This document shows, piece by piece, positions 11,354-22,195 of a stretch of 64,000 nt of DNA. Origin of the DNA: Odobenus rosmarus divergens. Lineage: Eukaryota; Chordata; Mammalia; Carnivora; Odobenidae. The stretch spans positions 522,614-586,613 of the forward strand of contig NW_004450403.1 in assembly GCF_000321225.1 (NCBI RefSeq). The letters are read 5' to 3'. The notes beneath the pieces are model-generated. The model was not told the DNA's origin and made no database searches. It saw only the letters and a program-made list of their open reading frames with translations. The translations under genes and the position numbers were made by a program. Each line of letters opens with the position of its first letter. Position 1 is the stretch's first letter.

Positions 11354-12350
11354 CAGAGATTCCCAAAGACTTTTGTCTCAGTACTCATTTATACTCTTAA
11401 AAACTATTGAGGACACAAAAAATCTTTTATTTATGTTTATTTATAGATAGAAGTTAAATATAAAAATTTTAAATTATTTGTTAATTCATGTAAAAGTAGC
11501 AATATGTTCATTACATATGAACATAAACTTTCTTGTGAAAAATAATGATATTTTGCAAACTAAAAAAAAAAAAAAAAACAGTAGGAAAAGTGACATTGCT
11601 TTCCATGTTGGCAAATCTCTTTAACAGCTGGCTTCATAAATAAAAGCTGGTAATCATATATGCTATTGATTTAATTCATTATCATGTGTTCATTTGTTTA
11701 AAATATATATAGAAAATTCATTTTCACACAGATATGCAGTTGGAAAAGAGGGCTATTTTAATATCTTTTCTGATGTTTGTGAATAGTCAGTCTACTTAAA
11801 TGCAAATCAAAATTCAATTTTCTTCAAGTTTATTTGCAATGCGGAATCCAGAACATATCAACTATGATTTTGTAATATGTTACCTTAAATTGTCTCCATC
11901 TATTTTGCACTTTGAATGGATCATTTACTTCCCATGATTTTGTAACATCATTCATTGGTTATTTGGAAAATACTGGTTCACTGAGTTATGCAGCACTCCC
12001 AAATGTTGACACATTTTATTAAATAACATCTAGACACCACATTCATCCTAAAAGTCTTTAAGCAATGGGAAGCTGTTAGGGTCATGGTAGCAAATATAAA
12101 TTTTCCAAAATACTAAAGCCCCCCTGAATATGGAGTGGCCGTGAATACAGTGATTTCCATATGCTCTGGAGCTGCTCTGATTCACGGTAAGGCACCTACA
12201 GTTTACCCAACACTGCATTTGCACCATCACTGTGAATGTCAGTGAAGTTAAAACAGAGAATAATGTCTTAGTGTTATGGTGAAGACAGTTTTGACCTCAC
12301 GGTCACCTTGAAAGAATCTTAGGGAGCCTCTGACTTCTGCTCTGTAGTCT
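11354..12350 (-). mobile_element. hAT-Charlie DNA transposon fossil, about 1 kb, minus strand
   Basis: The left end reads CAGAGATTCCCAAAGACTTT followed by ACTCTTAAAAACTATTGAGG, the reverse of the 3' end of a mammalian hAT element. Near the right, CAGTTTACCCAACACTGCAT then TTGCACCATCACTGTGAATG is the reverse of the transposase 5' region that also occurs, in sense, in the fossil at 46.7-48.5 kb. The right end reads CACCTTGAAAGAATCTTAGG. The middle is not alignable by eye to the other copy, so this is probably an internally deleted or recombined derivative. Its A17 run near 11562 is internal. Confidence 0.65.
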
Positions 12351-12434
12351 AATTTAATGCCTTTCAAATAATTTTAGTTATTTTCTCACACAACCATCTG
12401 AAGACTCCATCTTATGAAATTTAAATGAATTGCC

Positions 12435-12815
12435 TCCGTTCCCATGGCAGCTGGAGAAACGGAGATTCATCTCCTTGCCTCTTCCTTCCCTCTTTCTTCC
12501 TGTGACCCCATCAGGATCTCAGGTTGTCGTCTTGGCAACCAGAGTTTTCATGAGCACCCTCTGCTCTCAGCGGCTCCCATTCACTGCCTCCATGTCATTG
12601 CTCACCAGTGTTTTCCTGCTCACTTCCCTCAGTGGAAACACCCCGAGCCCCAAAACACAATGTTTCTCATACCCACTTTGGTTTTGGCCATTATCTATGG
12701 CTGGGTCTTCACCTGCCTTTCTACAGTAAAGTCTCCTCCAGGACAGGGACCACCTCTAAATACACTTTGCCTTCCAGAGAATACAGAGATGGTAAATAAT
12801 TGTTGAATTTAATTG
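12435..12815 (+). mobile_element. L2 LINE 3' end, plus strand
   Basis: Ends with the L2 landmarks GTCTCCTCCAGGACAGGGAC, CTTTGCCTTCCAGAGAATAC and GTAAATAATTGTTGAATTTA. The upstream C/T-rich portion (from 12435) fits the L2 3' region. Overlapping 99- and 120-codon frames here are by-products. Confidence 0.65.
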
Positions 12816-12819
12816 AAAA

Positions 12820-13940
12820 TTTTCCCTAGAAGAAAATCATTTTCCTGGGGTGTTCGGTTCTTTCCAAGTTGCTGATGCCTTTGATGCAAGTACTATGTAC
12901 CTTCCAGTCTTGAGAGCCTTTTCCTCATTTAGGTCTTAGGAAGGCTTCTTGTTAGAAGCTGATTTTTATTATAAAGAATTTCAGACAAGGATCATCTCTG
13001 CTTTAAAAGTTGTAATTGGATGAAATTATGGAACTGTTCCAACGACCCTTATAATCTAACACTCCACCATTCCTGTCTGCCCTGATGCTGGTGGTCAAGG
13101 GCATTTCTCTAGGGGGTCTTCAACAGAGCTTATGTGATTGCTTCCTGAGAATTTTCAGAGTATTCTCCACATTCCTTTCGACCGATGTCACATGTGTGAT
13201 CACTCTTACTCTCTTTGAGTCTTTACAGATGTATGTACACTTGCTGGTGACCTCGTCCACAAGGCTGGATGCTTAGAATATATAAAAAGCTCCCTGCCAA
13301 TTCGTGTCAACCATTATGCCATCATTTCCACAGAGGCTGGGTGACTATCGATGTGGAACTAAGAGCCAGTGAAGCCAATCCAGCATGGATTAATTTGTTC
13401 CATTTCTACGGATTCAGAAACGACTCATTATATGGCGAATGGAAGCTTTTTACTGACCGCTTCAAGGGGGCATAGTTGTGTCTGAGAGGATAAGTGTGTG
13501 ACAGGCAAGAAGAGATTATGGTTCAGGAGCCCAAGACTTGGGGAGCCACCCCAGCTGTATCCGGGAAGACGCAGAATGCAAGGGGATGCCCTGCCTCACT
13601 AGTGCAAAGGGCACTTTCACAAGGAAATAGTTCAGAGAAGATAACATCGGGATCAAGAACAAAAATGTTAGCTTCTATCAAGTGGCTGCCCTAGAAATCA
13701 ATTTTCCTTCTTCTTTTTCTCCTACTAATCCACAGAATTGGAAATTTGGCACCAAAATGTGAAACAGAAACTTAGCATCCCTAATCCATAAATAATAAGT
13801 TTAACACACAAATTTTGAATAGAGAGAGGATTTAAAATTCCTTAACATTATATGAACAAGATGCTGTTTATGTGGAAAGTAAGCAGTAGAGGAATGCTTC
13901 CTGACTTACGAATTCCATCTTTTAGTATTTCAGAGTCTTG
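12820..13940. other. No gene recognised
   Basis: Mostly unique-looking sequence with three adjacent short plus-strand frames (63-68 codons, 13085-13694) that do not resemble a known protein and lack exon-like borders I can defend. Confidence 0.4.
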
Positions 13941-14010
13941 CAAATTCTTTCACACATGTCATCTTATCTCACCCTACCTCTGTGAGGTACATGTCATCTG
14001 CATTTTAGTT
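13940..14010 (-). mobile_element. MIR fragment, minus strand
   Basis: TCTTTCACACATGTCATCTT then ATCTCACCCTACCTCTGTGA then GGTACATGTCATCTGCATTT is the reversed MIR core. Confidence 0.6.
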
Positions 14011-14014
14011 TAGT

Positions 14015-15080
14015 TATAAGTTTCTTGATAAAATTCCCATAGTGTGTCAGGCAGGGACACTCTTGGTTGTTATTCTAGAATTGGACCATCGAGGATGGGT
14101 GTGGTGGCTCCAGAAAGTTATCAGAGGCCAGACATCTTTGTTTTTCTGACATCACTTTTCTGACATCATTCTGTCTTTGAGGTTCAGAGATGACTACTAT
14201 AGGTCTAGCCATGGACCTTAGTTTCTGGCAAGAGGAAAGGGGAAAGAAAGCATAAGAGAGTTCACTTTCTAGATGAGCCAGCCCAAGTTGCAGGACATTT
14301 TCTGGAAGTGATACTAATGGTTTTCCTGATTACACGCACTTGAGAGCACCTGTGTGCAGGGGAGATGGAGACCTGCCATCCGTTGCCGTCCCAAGTAAGG
14401 GCAGGGCTCTATTCCTAAGAAAGAATGACAACTAGAAGTCACTCAGAACATAGTCTTTCTGCTACAGAGCAGAAGCTAGAAGCCACATCCTCCTCACTCA
14501 TTTGAACACATTGTATCTGAACTCACACTGACGATGACATATATTTTATCATAAATAATGTTTACTTCTTCCAGTTGCCTTTCATGAAATATCCTCATTT
14601 GAAAACGTATGGATGAGCTTTAAAATTACGGGTCGGTTTTCCAGTCCTTTCATGTTCTAATCGCCACGTTGGGCTCCTGTGTTTATATTTCTGTAGGAAC
14701 CACTGTGAAATCTTCCCCTAGTTCTAGACTTCCCCTGTACTCACATGAACTCTCCAAACTGCTTGGAGGCCACTTCTCACTATCAAGCAAAACCTATCCT
14801 CCCACCCCTTCAGACTCATTCACTATTTCTAATGGCACCGACATTTTCCAGTGTTTCAGGATGGAATGGTACCACGTCAGTGGTGTCCCAAGACCTCAGA
14901 AGAAGCAGACATACATCCTCCTTGGAAAAATATCCTCAGATTAGAGATTCTGGTTTTCCACAAGTTAAAAGCAACCAAATAAGAGAGACCACAAACAAAG
15001 ATCAGTAAACATTACAAAAAGAGCCAGCGTTGTGCATAAAATCAGCTGGAAATGCAAGCATTACATTTGGGATCCTTAAT
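14015..15080. other. No gene recognised
   Basis: Mixed composition. Plus-strand frames of 87-91 codons at 14669-15008 show no recognisable domain. A small direct repeat (TTTTCTGACATCA, near 14142 and 14156) is visible. Confidence 0.4.
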
Positions 15081-15180
15081 ATGAGCACTGGGTGTTATAT
15101 GCAATGGATGAATCATTGAACACTACATCAAAAACTAGTGATGTACTATATGGTGGCTAACTGAACATAATAAAAAAAAA
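15081..15180 (+). mobile_element. L1 3' terminus, plus strand, 100 bp
   Basis: Begins ATGAGCACTGGGTGTTATAT and contains ACATCAAAAACTAGTGATGT and GGTGGCTAACTGAACATAAT, ending in an A-run. This is the extreme 3' end of the same young L1 type found in reverse at 8776, 33432, 41479 and 58150. I found no convincing target-site duplication. Confidence 0.85.
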
Positions 15181-15434
15181 GAATTTGTCAAATTAATAGA
15201 GATTTTGAAGAGATTCAGGCTGGAATATTTTTATTTCAGAAAAGAATTTCTTTCCAAGTGAAAATGTAATAAAATAAATATTACTTAGTATAAACATATC
15301 AGACCTGTATATATTTTTCTAAAAAAATTGTTGAGCTGTGGAAGCAACAAAAAAACTATTCTAAATACCAGGACAGCTTTGAAAAATGACCAATACAATG
15401 TAGACAAAGATACAGATACATATACAGGTACAAG

Positions 15435-15830
15435 CAGAGCTGGAGCTCTAGACGCACCGACGGACTCCGGCTCTGGGCGGCTCCAGCTGGAGCTCTGGAC
15501 GGACGGACGGCTCCGGACGGCTCCAGCTGGAGCTCTGGACGGACGGACGCACGGCTCCGGACGGCTCCAGCTGGAGTTCTGGACGGACGGACGGCTGCAG
15601 ACGGCTCCAGCTGGAGCTCTGGACGGACGGACGGACGGCTGCAGACGGCTCCAGCTGGAGCTCTGGACGGACGGACGCACGGCTCCGGACGGCTCCAGCT
15701 GGAGTTCTGGACGGACGGACGGACGGCTCCGGACGGCTCCAGCTGGAGCTCTGGACGGACGGACGCACGGCTCCGGACGGCTCCAGCTGGAGCTCTAGAC
15801 GGATGGACAGACGGCTCTAGATGGCTCTAT
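15435..15830. repeat. GC-rich minisatellite, 40/44-bp units, about nine copies
   Basis: A 12-bp perfect palindrome, CTCCAGCTGGAG, recurs with its start at 15481, 15521, 15565, 15605, 15649, 15693, 15737 and 15781, giving spacings of 40, 44, 40, 44, 44, 44 and 44. A diverged unit precedes the first. Each unit reads roughly palindrome, CTCTGGAC or TTCTGGAC, two to four GGAC steps, then GGCTCCGGACGG or GGCTGCAGACGG. The 40/44 difference is one GGAC step. CpG density is very high against AT-rich flanks. Frames of 100-156 codons stay open on both strands because the unit lacks stops. I do not recognise it as part of a known element. Confidence 0.95.
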
Positions 15831-15839
15831 ATCTATCAG

Positions 15840-16980
15840 TAAATACATATGTGTGTAATAACGTACGTAAATATTTATGAGACTCAACGACTCAATTGTT
15901 AAACAGCTGATTAAACCAAAGTGAAAAAGCATATTCACAGAAAACATGCACAAAAATGACCCAGAATGTAGCCTGAAGGCACAGAAGTCAGAAAATTTGC
16001 AGAAAAAGTGAAGACCTATGGGGAGGGTATGAAAAGTTCTATCAAACATCCCAGTAGGCGACACTACAAAGAACAGAGGAATGGCCCTACTGGAAAAGGT
16101 GATTAACAGCACTGTTTAGGGCTAATGACATGTGTAAATCCACAGTCAGACCACAGCTACAGCAAGAACATGTCCCAACAGAATGAATAAGGAGAAAACT
16201 ATATTTAGACAAATTATAGTGAAACCACAGAACGCAAAAGTCTAAGAGAAATTTCAAATAGAGAAAAGACAGATTTCTCACCAAGAAAAACCAATCCAGT
16301 TTATATTACACTCCTCAATCTATTCATAGGACCTGGAAGATAGCAGACAATTTGTCTCCAAAATGAGGAGATGAAAATAGATGCCAATTCTCAGTTATGC
16401 CTGCACAAAAGGATTTTATGGACAAAAACAAGCTAATGGAAAGAAATGGAAAGAAATACTAGAAGGGCCTGAACCACCAGTGATAACAGCAGGTGTGCAG
16501 AGACAGGGGGTTTGTGGGGGGAAGAATCAGCATAACTGATTCTAAAGCTAGTTTGTTATGTAGGGTGGGCTTAAGAATGCACTTTGGAACTGGTTATATG
16601 CATGTTAAAATTGAAGAGTAACATATATAGAAATCGATCTTTTATATTCTCCCAGGGAAAGGAGAACCGAAATAATGTTTCAAAAATTCAATCATGTGTA
16701 AAATGGGAGAAAATGACAAAATGTATTGGAAAATCATGACAGTAGAAAACACAAAGTAAAATGGGTGAAGCAAAATGTTCATTAAGCAAACAAGTGCAAA
16801 TAGGGAAAACTCTAGTGCGATTGCAAAACACCTCAGATTTCATAAACAAAAACATGACTATAAACTATCAAAAATTCGTAAAAGTGAAAATCAAGGATAT
16901 ATTTGGCAAAAATCACCAAAAAGTAAGAGTAAATGTTAAGATACAAAGTACATGTATAAATAGATTCATTATAAAATTAA
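15840..16980 (+). mobile_element. Ancient L1 (L1M) ORF1 to inter-ORF region, decayed
   Basis: A-rich plus strand with L1-like phrases, for example GGCCCTACTGGAAAAGGTGA near 16083 and GACCTGGAAGATAGCAGACA near 16330. No frame above 82 codons remains. Assignment rests on composition and scattered similarity; borders are uncertain. Confidence 0.4.
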
Positions 16981-16981
16981 C

Positions 16982-17157
16982 AGGCGTCTGCCTTCCGCTG
17001 GGGTCATGATCCCGGAGTCCTGGGATCGAGCCCCGCATCGGGCTCCCTGCTCCGCGGGAAGCCTGCTTCTCCCTCTCCCGCTCCCCCTGCTTGTGTTCCC
17101 TCTCTCACTGTGTCTCTCTCTGTCTAAAAAACAAAATCTTAAAAAAATAAATAAAAA
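16982..17157 (+). mobile_element. can-SINE, plus strand, 5'-truncated
   Basis: Starts inside the head at GGCGTCTGCCTTCCGCTGGG, then GGGATCGAGCCCCGCATCGG, the CT-rich region, and an A-rich tail. The first 30 or so bases of the head are missing, which is unusual for this family in the window. A loose direct repeat (ATAAAATTAAC and ATAAAAATTCA) flanks it. Confidence 0.9.
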
Positions 17158-17202
17158 ATAAAAATTCAGCAGGAACTACAGCAGGAAGGCCACGTGCCGG
17201 AC

Positions 17203-17238
17203 CAGCCTCGTGGGCGTGGTCAGCCTCGTGGGCGTGGT
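17203..17238. repeat. Perfect 18-bp tandem duplication
   Basis: CAGCCTCGTGGGCGTGGT is present twice head to tail (17203-17220 and 17221-17238), followed by a partial third CAGCTCCGT. Recent local duplication. Confidence 0.9.
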
Positions 17239-17333
17239 CAGCTCCGTCACACAGAGCCCTGGGCTCAGAGGGTCCCCATTGGGGCTTTAGTGCTTTGTAT
17301 TAGCTTCCAATTTTTAATAATATTAAATTTGAG

Positions 17334-17603
17334 GTGGTTGCCAGCGGGGAAGGGGTGGGGTGATGCTAGAGATAGGTGAAGGGGACTAGGAGGTACAGAC
17401 TTCCAGTTTTAAGATAAATAAGTTGTAAAGATGAAATGTACAACATTGGGGAATATTGTCAACGGTATTGTGATAACACAGTAGAGTGACAGTTAGGACT
17501 ACACTTGTCGTGGCGAGCCTTTCATAATGTACACAATTGTTGAATCACTCCACTGTCTACCTGAAACTCATAAAATAATAGTTACAATAATGAAATTTTA
17601 AAA
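17334..17603 (+). mobile_element. L1 3' UTR insertion, plus strand, with 15-bp TSD
   Basis: Contains L1 3' UTR landmarks: GTGGTTGCCAGCGGGGAAGG, GGTACAGACTTCCAGTTTTA and TTGTTGAATCACTCCACTGT, ending in an A-rich tail. A perfect 15-bp duplication AATATTAAATTTGAG flanks it at 17319-17333 and 17604-17618. 270 bp, 5'-truncated, no ORF2 part. Confidence 0.93.
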
Positions 17604-17624
17604 AATATTAAATTTGAGATTGTT

Positions 17625-18160
17625 TTCGTAAACCAAAATCCAATGAAACAGTGGAACATATGTATGTCAGGGACCTGGAGCTTCAGCTCACACATGCTCA
17701 TGACTTATCCTGCTTTCCCACCTCCCAGGATACATTCCCAGGTCCTTACACCTGTCCCCTGCAGCCCTGGTCCCCTCCCCTACCTCCTGGGTCATAGCAG
17801 TGGGCGATGCTCACATTCTGCCATTATCTTCTGCCCCTAGAAACAGACTGGGCATGGGCATGGGAGGGCTGGGCGTGTACCCCACAATGTCTGAGAGCAG
17901 AGCAACAGGCAGCACCATGGTGCATTTGGCAAGAGACTTGCTGAGGCTTCTGGCTCGCCCTCAGCCCAGGCACCTGTCCTGCCCTGCTGTGATATTGCAG
18001 TGCAGTGGGAGTCATCCTTCTCCTGTGGGCCAGGGTGGTGGCCAGTGGGAAGAAGGTATTAATCTCCTCGCCCATGACCAGGGTCCTCTACTATCCTTCG
18101 GCACTGGGCCCAGCTTAGTATGTCATATTGCTTCATGGATGTACCATTAAATGGCTTAAA
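17625..18160. other. GC-richer stretch, no gene recognised
   Basis: About 500 bp with higher GC than its neighbours and opposed frames of 65-116 codons at 17643-18150. No similarity I can name. It may be an old LTR or unique DNA. Confidence 0.35.
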
Positions 18161-18164
18161 TGAA

Positions 18165-18600
18165 CAAAAATGAGCAAAAATGAAAATATGGTAGAATTAC
18201 ATCACAGATACCCTATCTAGCATCCTACTGTGAGATTTCAATGTGTCTTTTTCTCTCAGTTAATAGGTTAGGACATCCAAAAGTTAAAATGATACATAAA
18301 ATCAGAAAATAAATATCAACAAGCTTGATTTATTAGATACCCAGAAAATATTGCACCCAGCAATTATCTAATGTTGTTCCAGAGCATATATAACACATTT
18401 ACAAAAATTTGCCAGATGCTATGCCATAAAGTAAGAATTAACAAATTTCAAAAATAAAAAAACAGAACAATCGAGTACAGAGCACATTCCCTGAAAGCAA
18501 AGCAATTAAGTCAGAAGTTAATTAAACAGAAAAACAGAGCTAATAAAAGCCCCATGGGCTCCTTGGAGAAATAGCTCATTCTAGACCTGGGTCAAGGAAA
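18165..18600 (+). mobile_element. Ancient L1 ORF2 fragment (endonuclease region), plus strand
   Basis: Diverged but ordered similarity to the L1 ORF2 endonuclease part: GTGAGATTTCAATGTGTCTT, AGAGCATATATAACACATTT, GCCATAAAGTAAGAATTAAC, then ACAGAGCACATTCCCTGAAA. All frames are broken. Confidence 0.55.
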
Positions 18601-19395
18601 ATAAAAATGTACCTGGATCATCTAATATTCCCCCAAAGGAAAGACGTGCTCAGAAAAACCAAAGTATGGGGTAAATTGAAGACACACAGGAGACAACCTG
18701 AGGTGGCCCCCAAAGGCCAAAGTTAGAACAGACAAACAAAGTAAATAGCATAGCATTGGTTCATAACCAGAAGTATAAAATACATACATAAATGACTGAA
18801 TACGTAAGTAATTATGGAAGATGCAAATCTTCCATACAGAATTCCAAATGACGCATGTGGATATTCACCCCTCTGGGAGGGGGCTTTAATTCCCTACCTC
18901 ACGGCCCATCCTCTACTCCAGTGGGTAGGCACTTAGGAACTTGCTTCAAAGAACCCAGCATGGAAGGGGAGACAAGGAGACGCTCATGGTGAAGAAATCT
19001 GGCAAACTCGCCATCACCCAGGTGGTCAAGGGGAACATCTCCCAGGGCGCCATTGGATAACATTGACCTTTGAGGCAGGGTGATGAGAAGGGACCTCTTT
19101 TCTGTGTGATTCTTCCCCCAAACCTGTAACCCAAGCTGACCATGCAGAAAACATCAAGGAAACCCAAATGGAGGAGTCTTTTACAAAATACTTGGGATCC
19201 TTGAACATAAAAAAAGACATTATTCAAAAAAGTAAAACTTGAATAATATTTGGAGTTTCATTAATAATATTCATGTTAGTTTTGTATTTGTCACAAATGT
19301 ATGAGCCTGCATATGGCAAGTCTCTGTACTGTACTGGCAACATTTCTATAAATCCTAAAAGTATTAAAACCCTTTGGACATTTTTAAAAGTTTAT
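18600..19395 (+). mobile_element. Ancient L1M 3' UTR and tail, plus strand
   Basis: Matches a mammal-wide L1M 3' UTR: GCCCCCAAAGGCCAAAGTTA, ATTCCAAATGACGCATGTGG, ACCCAGGTGGTCAAGGGGAA, AACCCAAATGGAGGAGTCTT, then a TCTCTGTACTGTACTGGCAA tail region. Non-coding. The 60-90 codon minus-strand frames at 18946-19227 are by-products. Confidence 0.65.
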
Positions 19396-19538
19396 TTAAA
19401 TAATCAACAACCCTCTGATATGATTCATCAAGGAAATAAAGAGATAAGGCCCAAATAATATTGCTAATGAGAGAGGAGACAGCTACATATCCAGCTAACT
19501 TGAAAAAAATAGGAAAATGCCATCAAAAAGTTTAGGGC
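19396..19538 (+). mobile_element. Older L1 ORF2 fragment, left part, split by a younger L1
   Basis: Weak L1 ORF2-like A-rich sequence that appears to resume at 20533 after the insertion at 19539-20532. Carries the left copy of the target-site duplication (TTTAGGGC at 19531-19538). Confidence 0.45.
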
Positions 19539-20532
19539 GTTATTAGAATAAAAAATGCCACTGATTTCTGTACATTGATTTTGTATCCTTCAACCTTACT
19601 GAATTCGTTTATCAGTTCTAGTAAATTTTTTGGTGGGTTCTTTAGGGTTTTCTATATATAGTGTCATGTTGTCTGCAAATAATGAAGGCAAACAGATGGC
19701 CAACAGACACATGAAAAGATGCTCAACATCACTCATCATTAGGGAAATGCAAATCAAAACCACAATGAGATAACACCTCACACCTGTCAGAATGGCTAGA
19801 ACCAAAAACACAAGAAACAACAAATGTTGGTGAGGGTGCGGAGAAAGGGGACCCTCATGCACTGCTGGTGGGAATGCAAGGTGGGGCAACCGCTCTGGAA
19901 AACAGTATGGAATTTCCTCAAAAAGTTAAAAATAAAACTACCCTATGATCCAGCAATTACACTACTAAGTATTTATCCAAAGGATACAAAAATACTAATT
20001 CAAAGGATACATGCACCCCTATGTTTATCACAGCATTATTTACAGTAGGCAAACTATGGAAGCAGCACAAATGTCCCTTGACTGATGAGTGGATAAAGAA
20101 GATGTGGTGTGTATGTACAATGAAATGCTGTTCAGCCACAGTGAAAATGAAATCCTGCCATTTGCAACAACATAGATGGAGCTAGAGAGTATCATGCTAA
20201 GTGAAATAAGCCGAAGAAAGACAAATACCATATGATCTCACTCACGTATGGAATTTAAGAAACAAAACAAACAAGCAAAGGGAAAAAAGAGAGAGAGAAA
20301 GAGACAAACTGAGAAACAGACTCTTAACTACAGAGAATACACTGATGGTCACCAGAGGGGAGGTGGGTGGGGGATGGGGGAAATAGGTGATGGGGATTAA
20401 AGACCACACTTCTCATGATGAGCACTGAGTAACGTACAGAATTGTTGAATCACTGTATTGTTCACTTGACACTAATACAACACCATTTGTTAACTATACT
20501 GGAATTAAAATTAAAAACTTAATAAAAATAAC
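19539..20532 (+). mobile_element. 5'-inverted (twin-primed) L1, 3' end on plus strand
   Basis: Positions 19539 to about 19683 are L1 ORF2 in reverse (CTGATTTCTGTACATTGATT, GGGTTCTTTAGGGTTTTCTA, TCATGTTGTCTGCAAATAAT). From about 19684 onward the element reads forward: ATGGCCAACAGACACATGAA, CTCTGGAAAACAGTATGGAA, the end of ORF2, the 3' UTR and AATAAAAATAA at the end. TTTAGGGC at 19531-19538 and 20533-20540 is an 8-bp target-site duplication around the whole unit. This is the signature of twin priming during reverse transcription. The insertion lies in older L1 sequence. Confidence 0.88.
19690..20048 (+). pseudogene. L1 ORF2 C-terminal remnant
   Basis: The frame that is open at 19824-20048 encodes a recognisable ORF2p C-terminal stretch with [20 protein letters not shown] and [16 protein letters not shown] segments, the part just after the reverse transcriptase domain. 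It ends prematurely at the TAG near 20046, and the usual downstream LTDEWIKKMW part is present in another register. It lacks the endonuclease and reverse transcriptase domains and cannot be functional. Confidence 0.8.
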
Positions 20533-20960
20533 TTTAGGGCAATCATTTTGAAAGTTTAAGGGAAATAGGAAAATTCCTAGAAAATATTTAACTTAAAATG
20601 GATGAGATGAAATATGTAGAGAAATAATTATTTAACATTAAAGAAGTTGAATCAGTAGCTTAAATGCATTCCTACAAAGAAAACAAGAAGCTGAATATCT
20701 ATAGAAGTGATTTCATTAAAATTTCTCACAATAAGCAAATCATTCTGTCTCATGGGGACTCCCCCAGAGAACAGAGAATTAGACGATGTGCCTTCTTTTG
20801 ATTTATGAGAACAGCAAAACATTCTTTCCCAAACTAGATTTGGGAAATAATACTGAAAGTAGCAAAGAAGAGATAATGATTGGCCAAATGCAGAATGAAC
20901 CTCAATTAATTTTTAAATCTTTAAGAAAATTTAGCAATCCAGATAGTTGAATTCATACCC
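20533..20960 (+). mobile_element. Older L1 ORF2 fragment, right part
   Basis: Diverged ORF2 reverse transcriptase region: TTCCTAGAAAATATTTAACT, AAGAAGTTGAATCAGTAGCT, CATTCCTACAAAGAAAACAA. All frames are closed. Confidence 0.5.
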
Positions 20961-21164
20961 CAAAACTATTAACTTTGGTCACATTGGGTTTACCCAGGGT
21001 AATCCACGTGTGATTTACAGTTAAGAAATCTGTAAATGATGTCTACTCTATTACCTGACGAAGGAGGGGAAAATACATGCAATTAACTCCTTTGGGTCTA
21101 AACTGGACTACACTAGTCTGAGTGACACCTGTAAGAACACTTCCTGGGCTTCTCCTAAAAGATA

Positions 21165-21330
21165 GGAAGAAGCACTGGGCTCTGTGCAGGGACGGAAGAC
21201 CCAGAAGCAAGAAATACAGTCCCTTCCCCCAAGGAGCTTGCAACAGACTTAGGGACACAAGTCACAAACAAGTAACTAGTGACATATGGGTTAAACACCA
21301 GCTCCAGAGAGAAATGGATGTGTCACTGAG
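21165..21330 (-). mobile_element. L2 fragment, minus strand
   Basis: CACTGGGCTCTGTGCAGGGA, then CAGTCCCTTCCCCCAAGGAG and CTTGCAACAGACTTAGGGAC, is the reversed L2 3' end. Confidence 0.55.
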
Positions 21331-21334
21331 TAAA

Positions 21335-22195
21335 ACAAAATCAAATGTTAATTAACTGGTGTTCTTGCCTCTAGACTTGTCCCATCAGCGATTTTCCCTA
21401 CACATGAGAGACAGATGATTGCTGCTAAACATACCTCGGGAGCCCCTACAGTAAAAAGAAAAGGAAAGAAGGGAAGGGAAGAGAAGAGAAGAGAGAAAAG
21501 AAATAAAAAGAAAAACAACAACAGAAAACCTCACACTTCATCCCCTTCGTACAACCTAGGGTGCAATTATTACCTGCTGAATAGATGTCAAACACTCTGC
21601 TTCAGTTGAAATATACTGGTAGAGTGGTAGTGGTTGGGAGCACTGACTAGAAATTTAGGAAAGATCCACAATTATTAATCCTTAGAAAATATCATGGATC
21701 TTGACATCGAATTACACAGAATGATGCATTTTTAACTACTAATATAATATGACATGACACGTGTCAATAACAAGGAAAGGATTATATCAGTTAACATTAT
21801 TTTAAAAGTGGTTAGCACTAAGAGATTTCCGTGCATAAAGTCTGAAGAAGTTAGTAGCAAGAGATATAATAGAATTTACTTATCTTCAAATAATAAAAGT
21901 AATATATCTTCATTATGGAAGGAAAAACACACAAAATAAGATGAAAAAATCACGTATAATCCCCCCATCCAAAGAAAACTGCTCTTTTCATCTTACTATA
22001 TTCCATTTAAAGCTCTCCCTGATTTATGTATCTTATGGCACGCTCATTTTTTTCTGCCTTTGGGGAGTTAGACAGATACATATAATGATATGTGTTTATG
22101 TATGTGTGTGGCATGGATATAAAATTGAAGGGCCTTCCTTTCTTCCTTTCTTTCCTTTTTCTTTTAACTAAAAAGCCATTTAAAATATAGATTTG
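21335..22195. other. No gene; purine tract at 21453-21515
   Basis: The plus strand carries a 60-base nearly pure A/G run at 21453-21515, broken by a single T, possibly the tail of a lost SINE. The rest is AT-rich with no identifiable element. Confidence 0.45.

Noticed and set aside
13085..13694. Three adjacent plus-strand frames that might be exons
   Set aside because: Each is under 70 codons, they are not joined by clear GT-AG pairs in frame, and none resembles a protein I know.
15285..15798. Overlapping 106-156 codon frames on both strands, Ser/Arg/Leu-rich, repetitive
   Set aside because: They are translations of a stop-free minisatellite whose 40/44-bp period is not a multiple of three; the frame rotates between units and both strands are equally open. 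Not a gene.
15435..15830. CRISPR array
   Set aside because: Repeats are direct with no unique spacers and the context is mammalian; it is a minisatellite.
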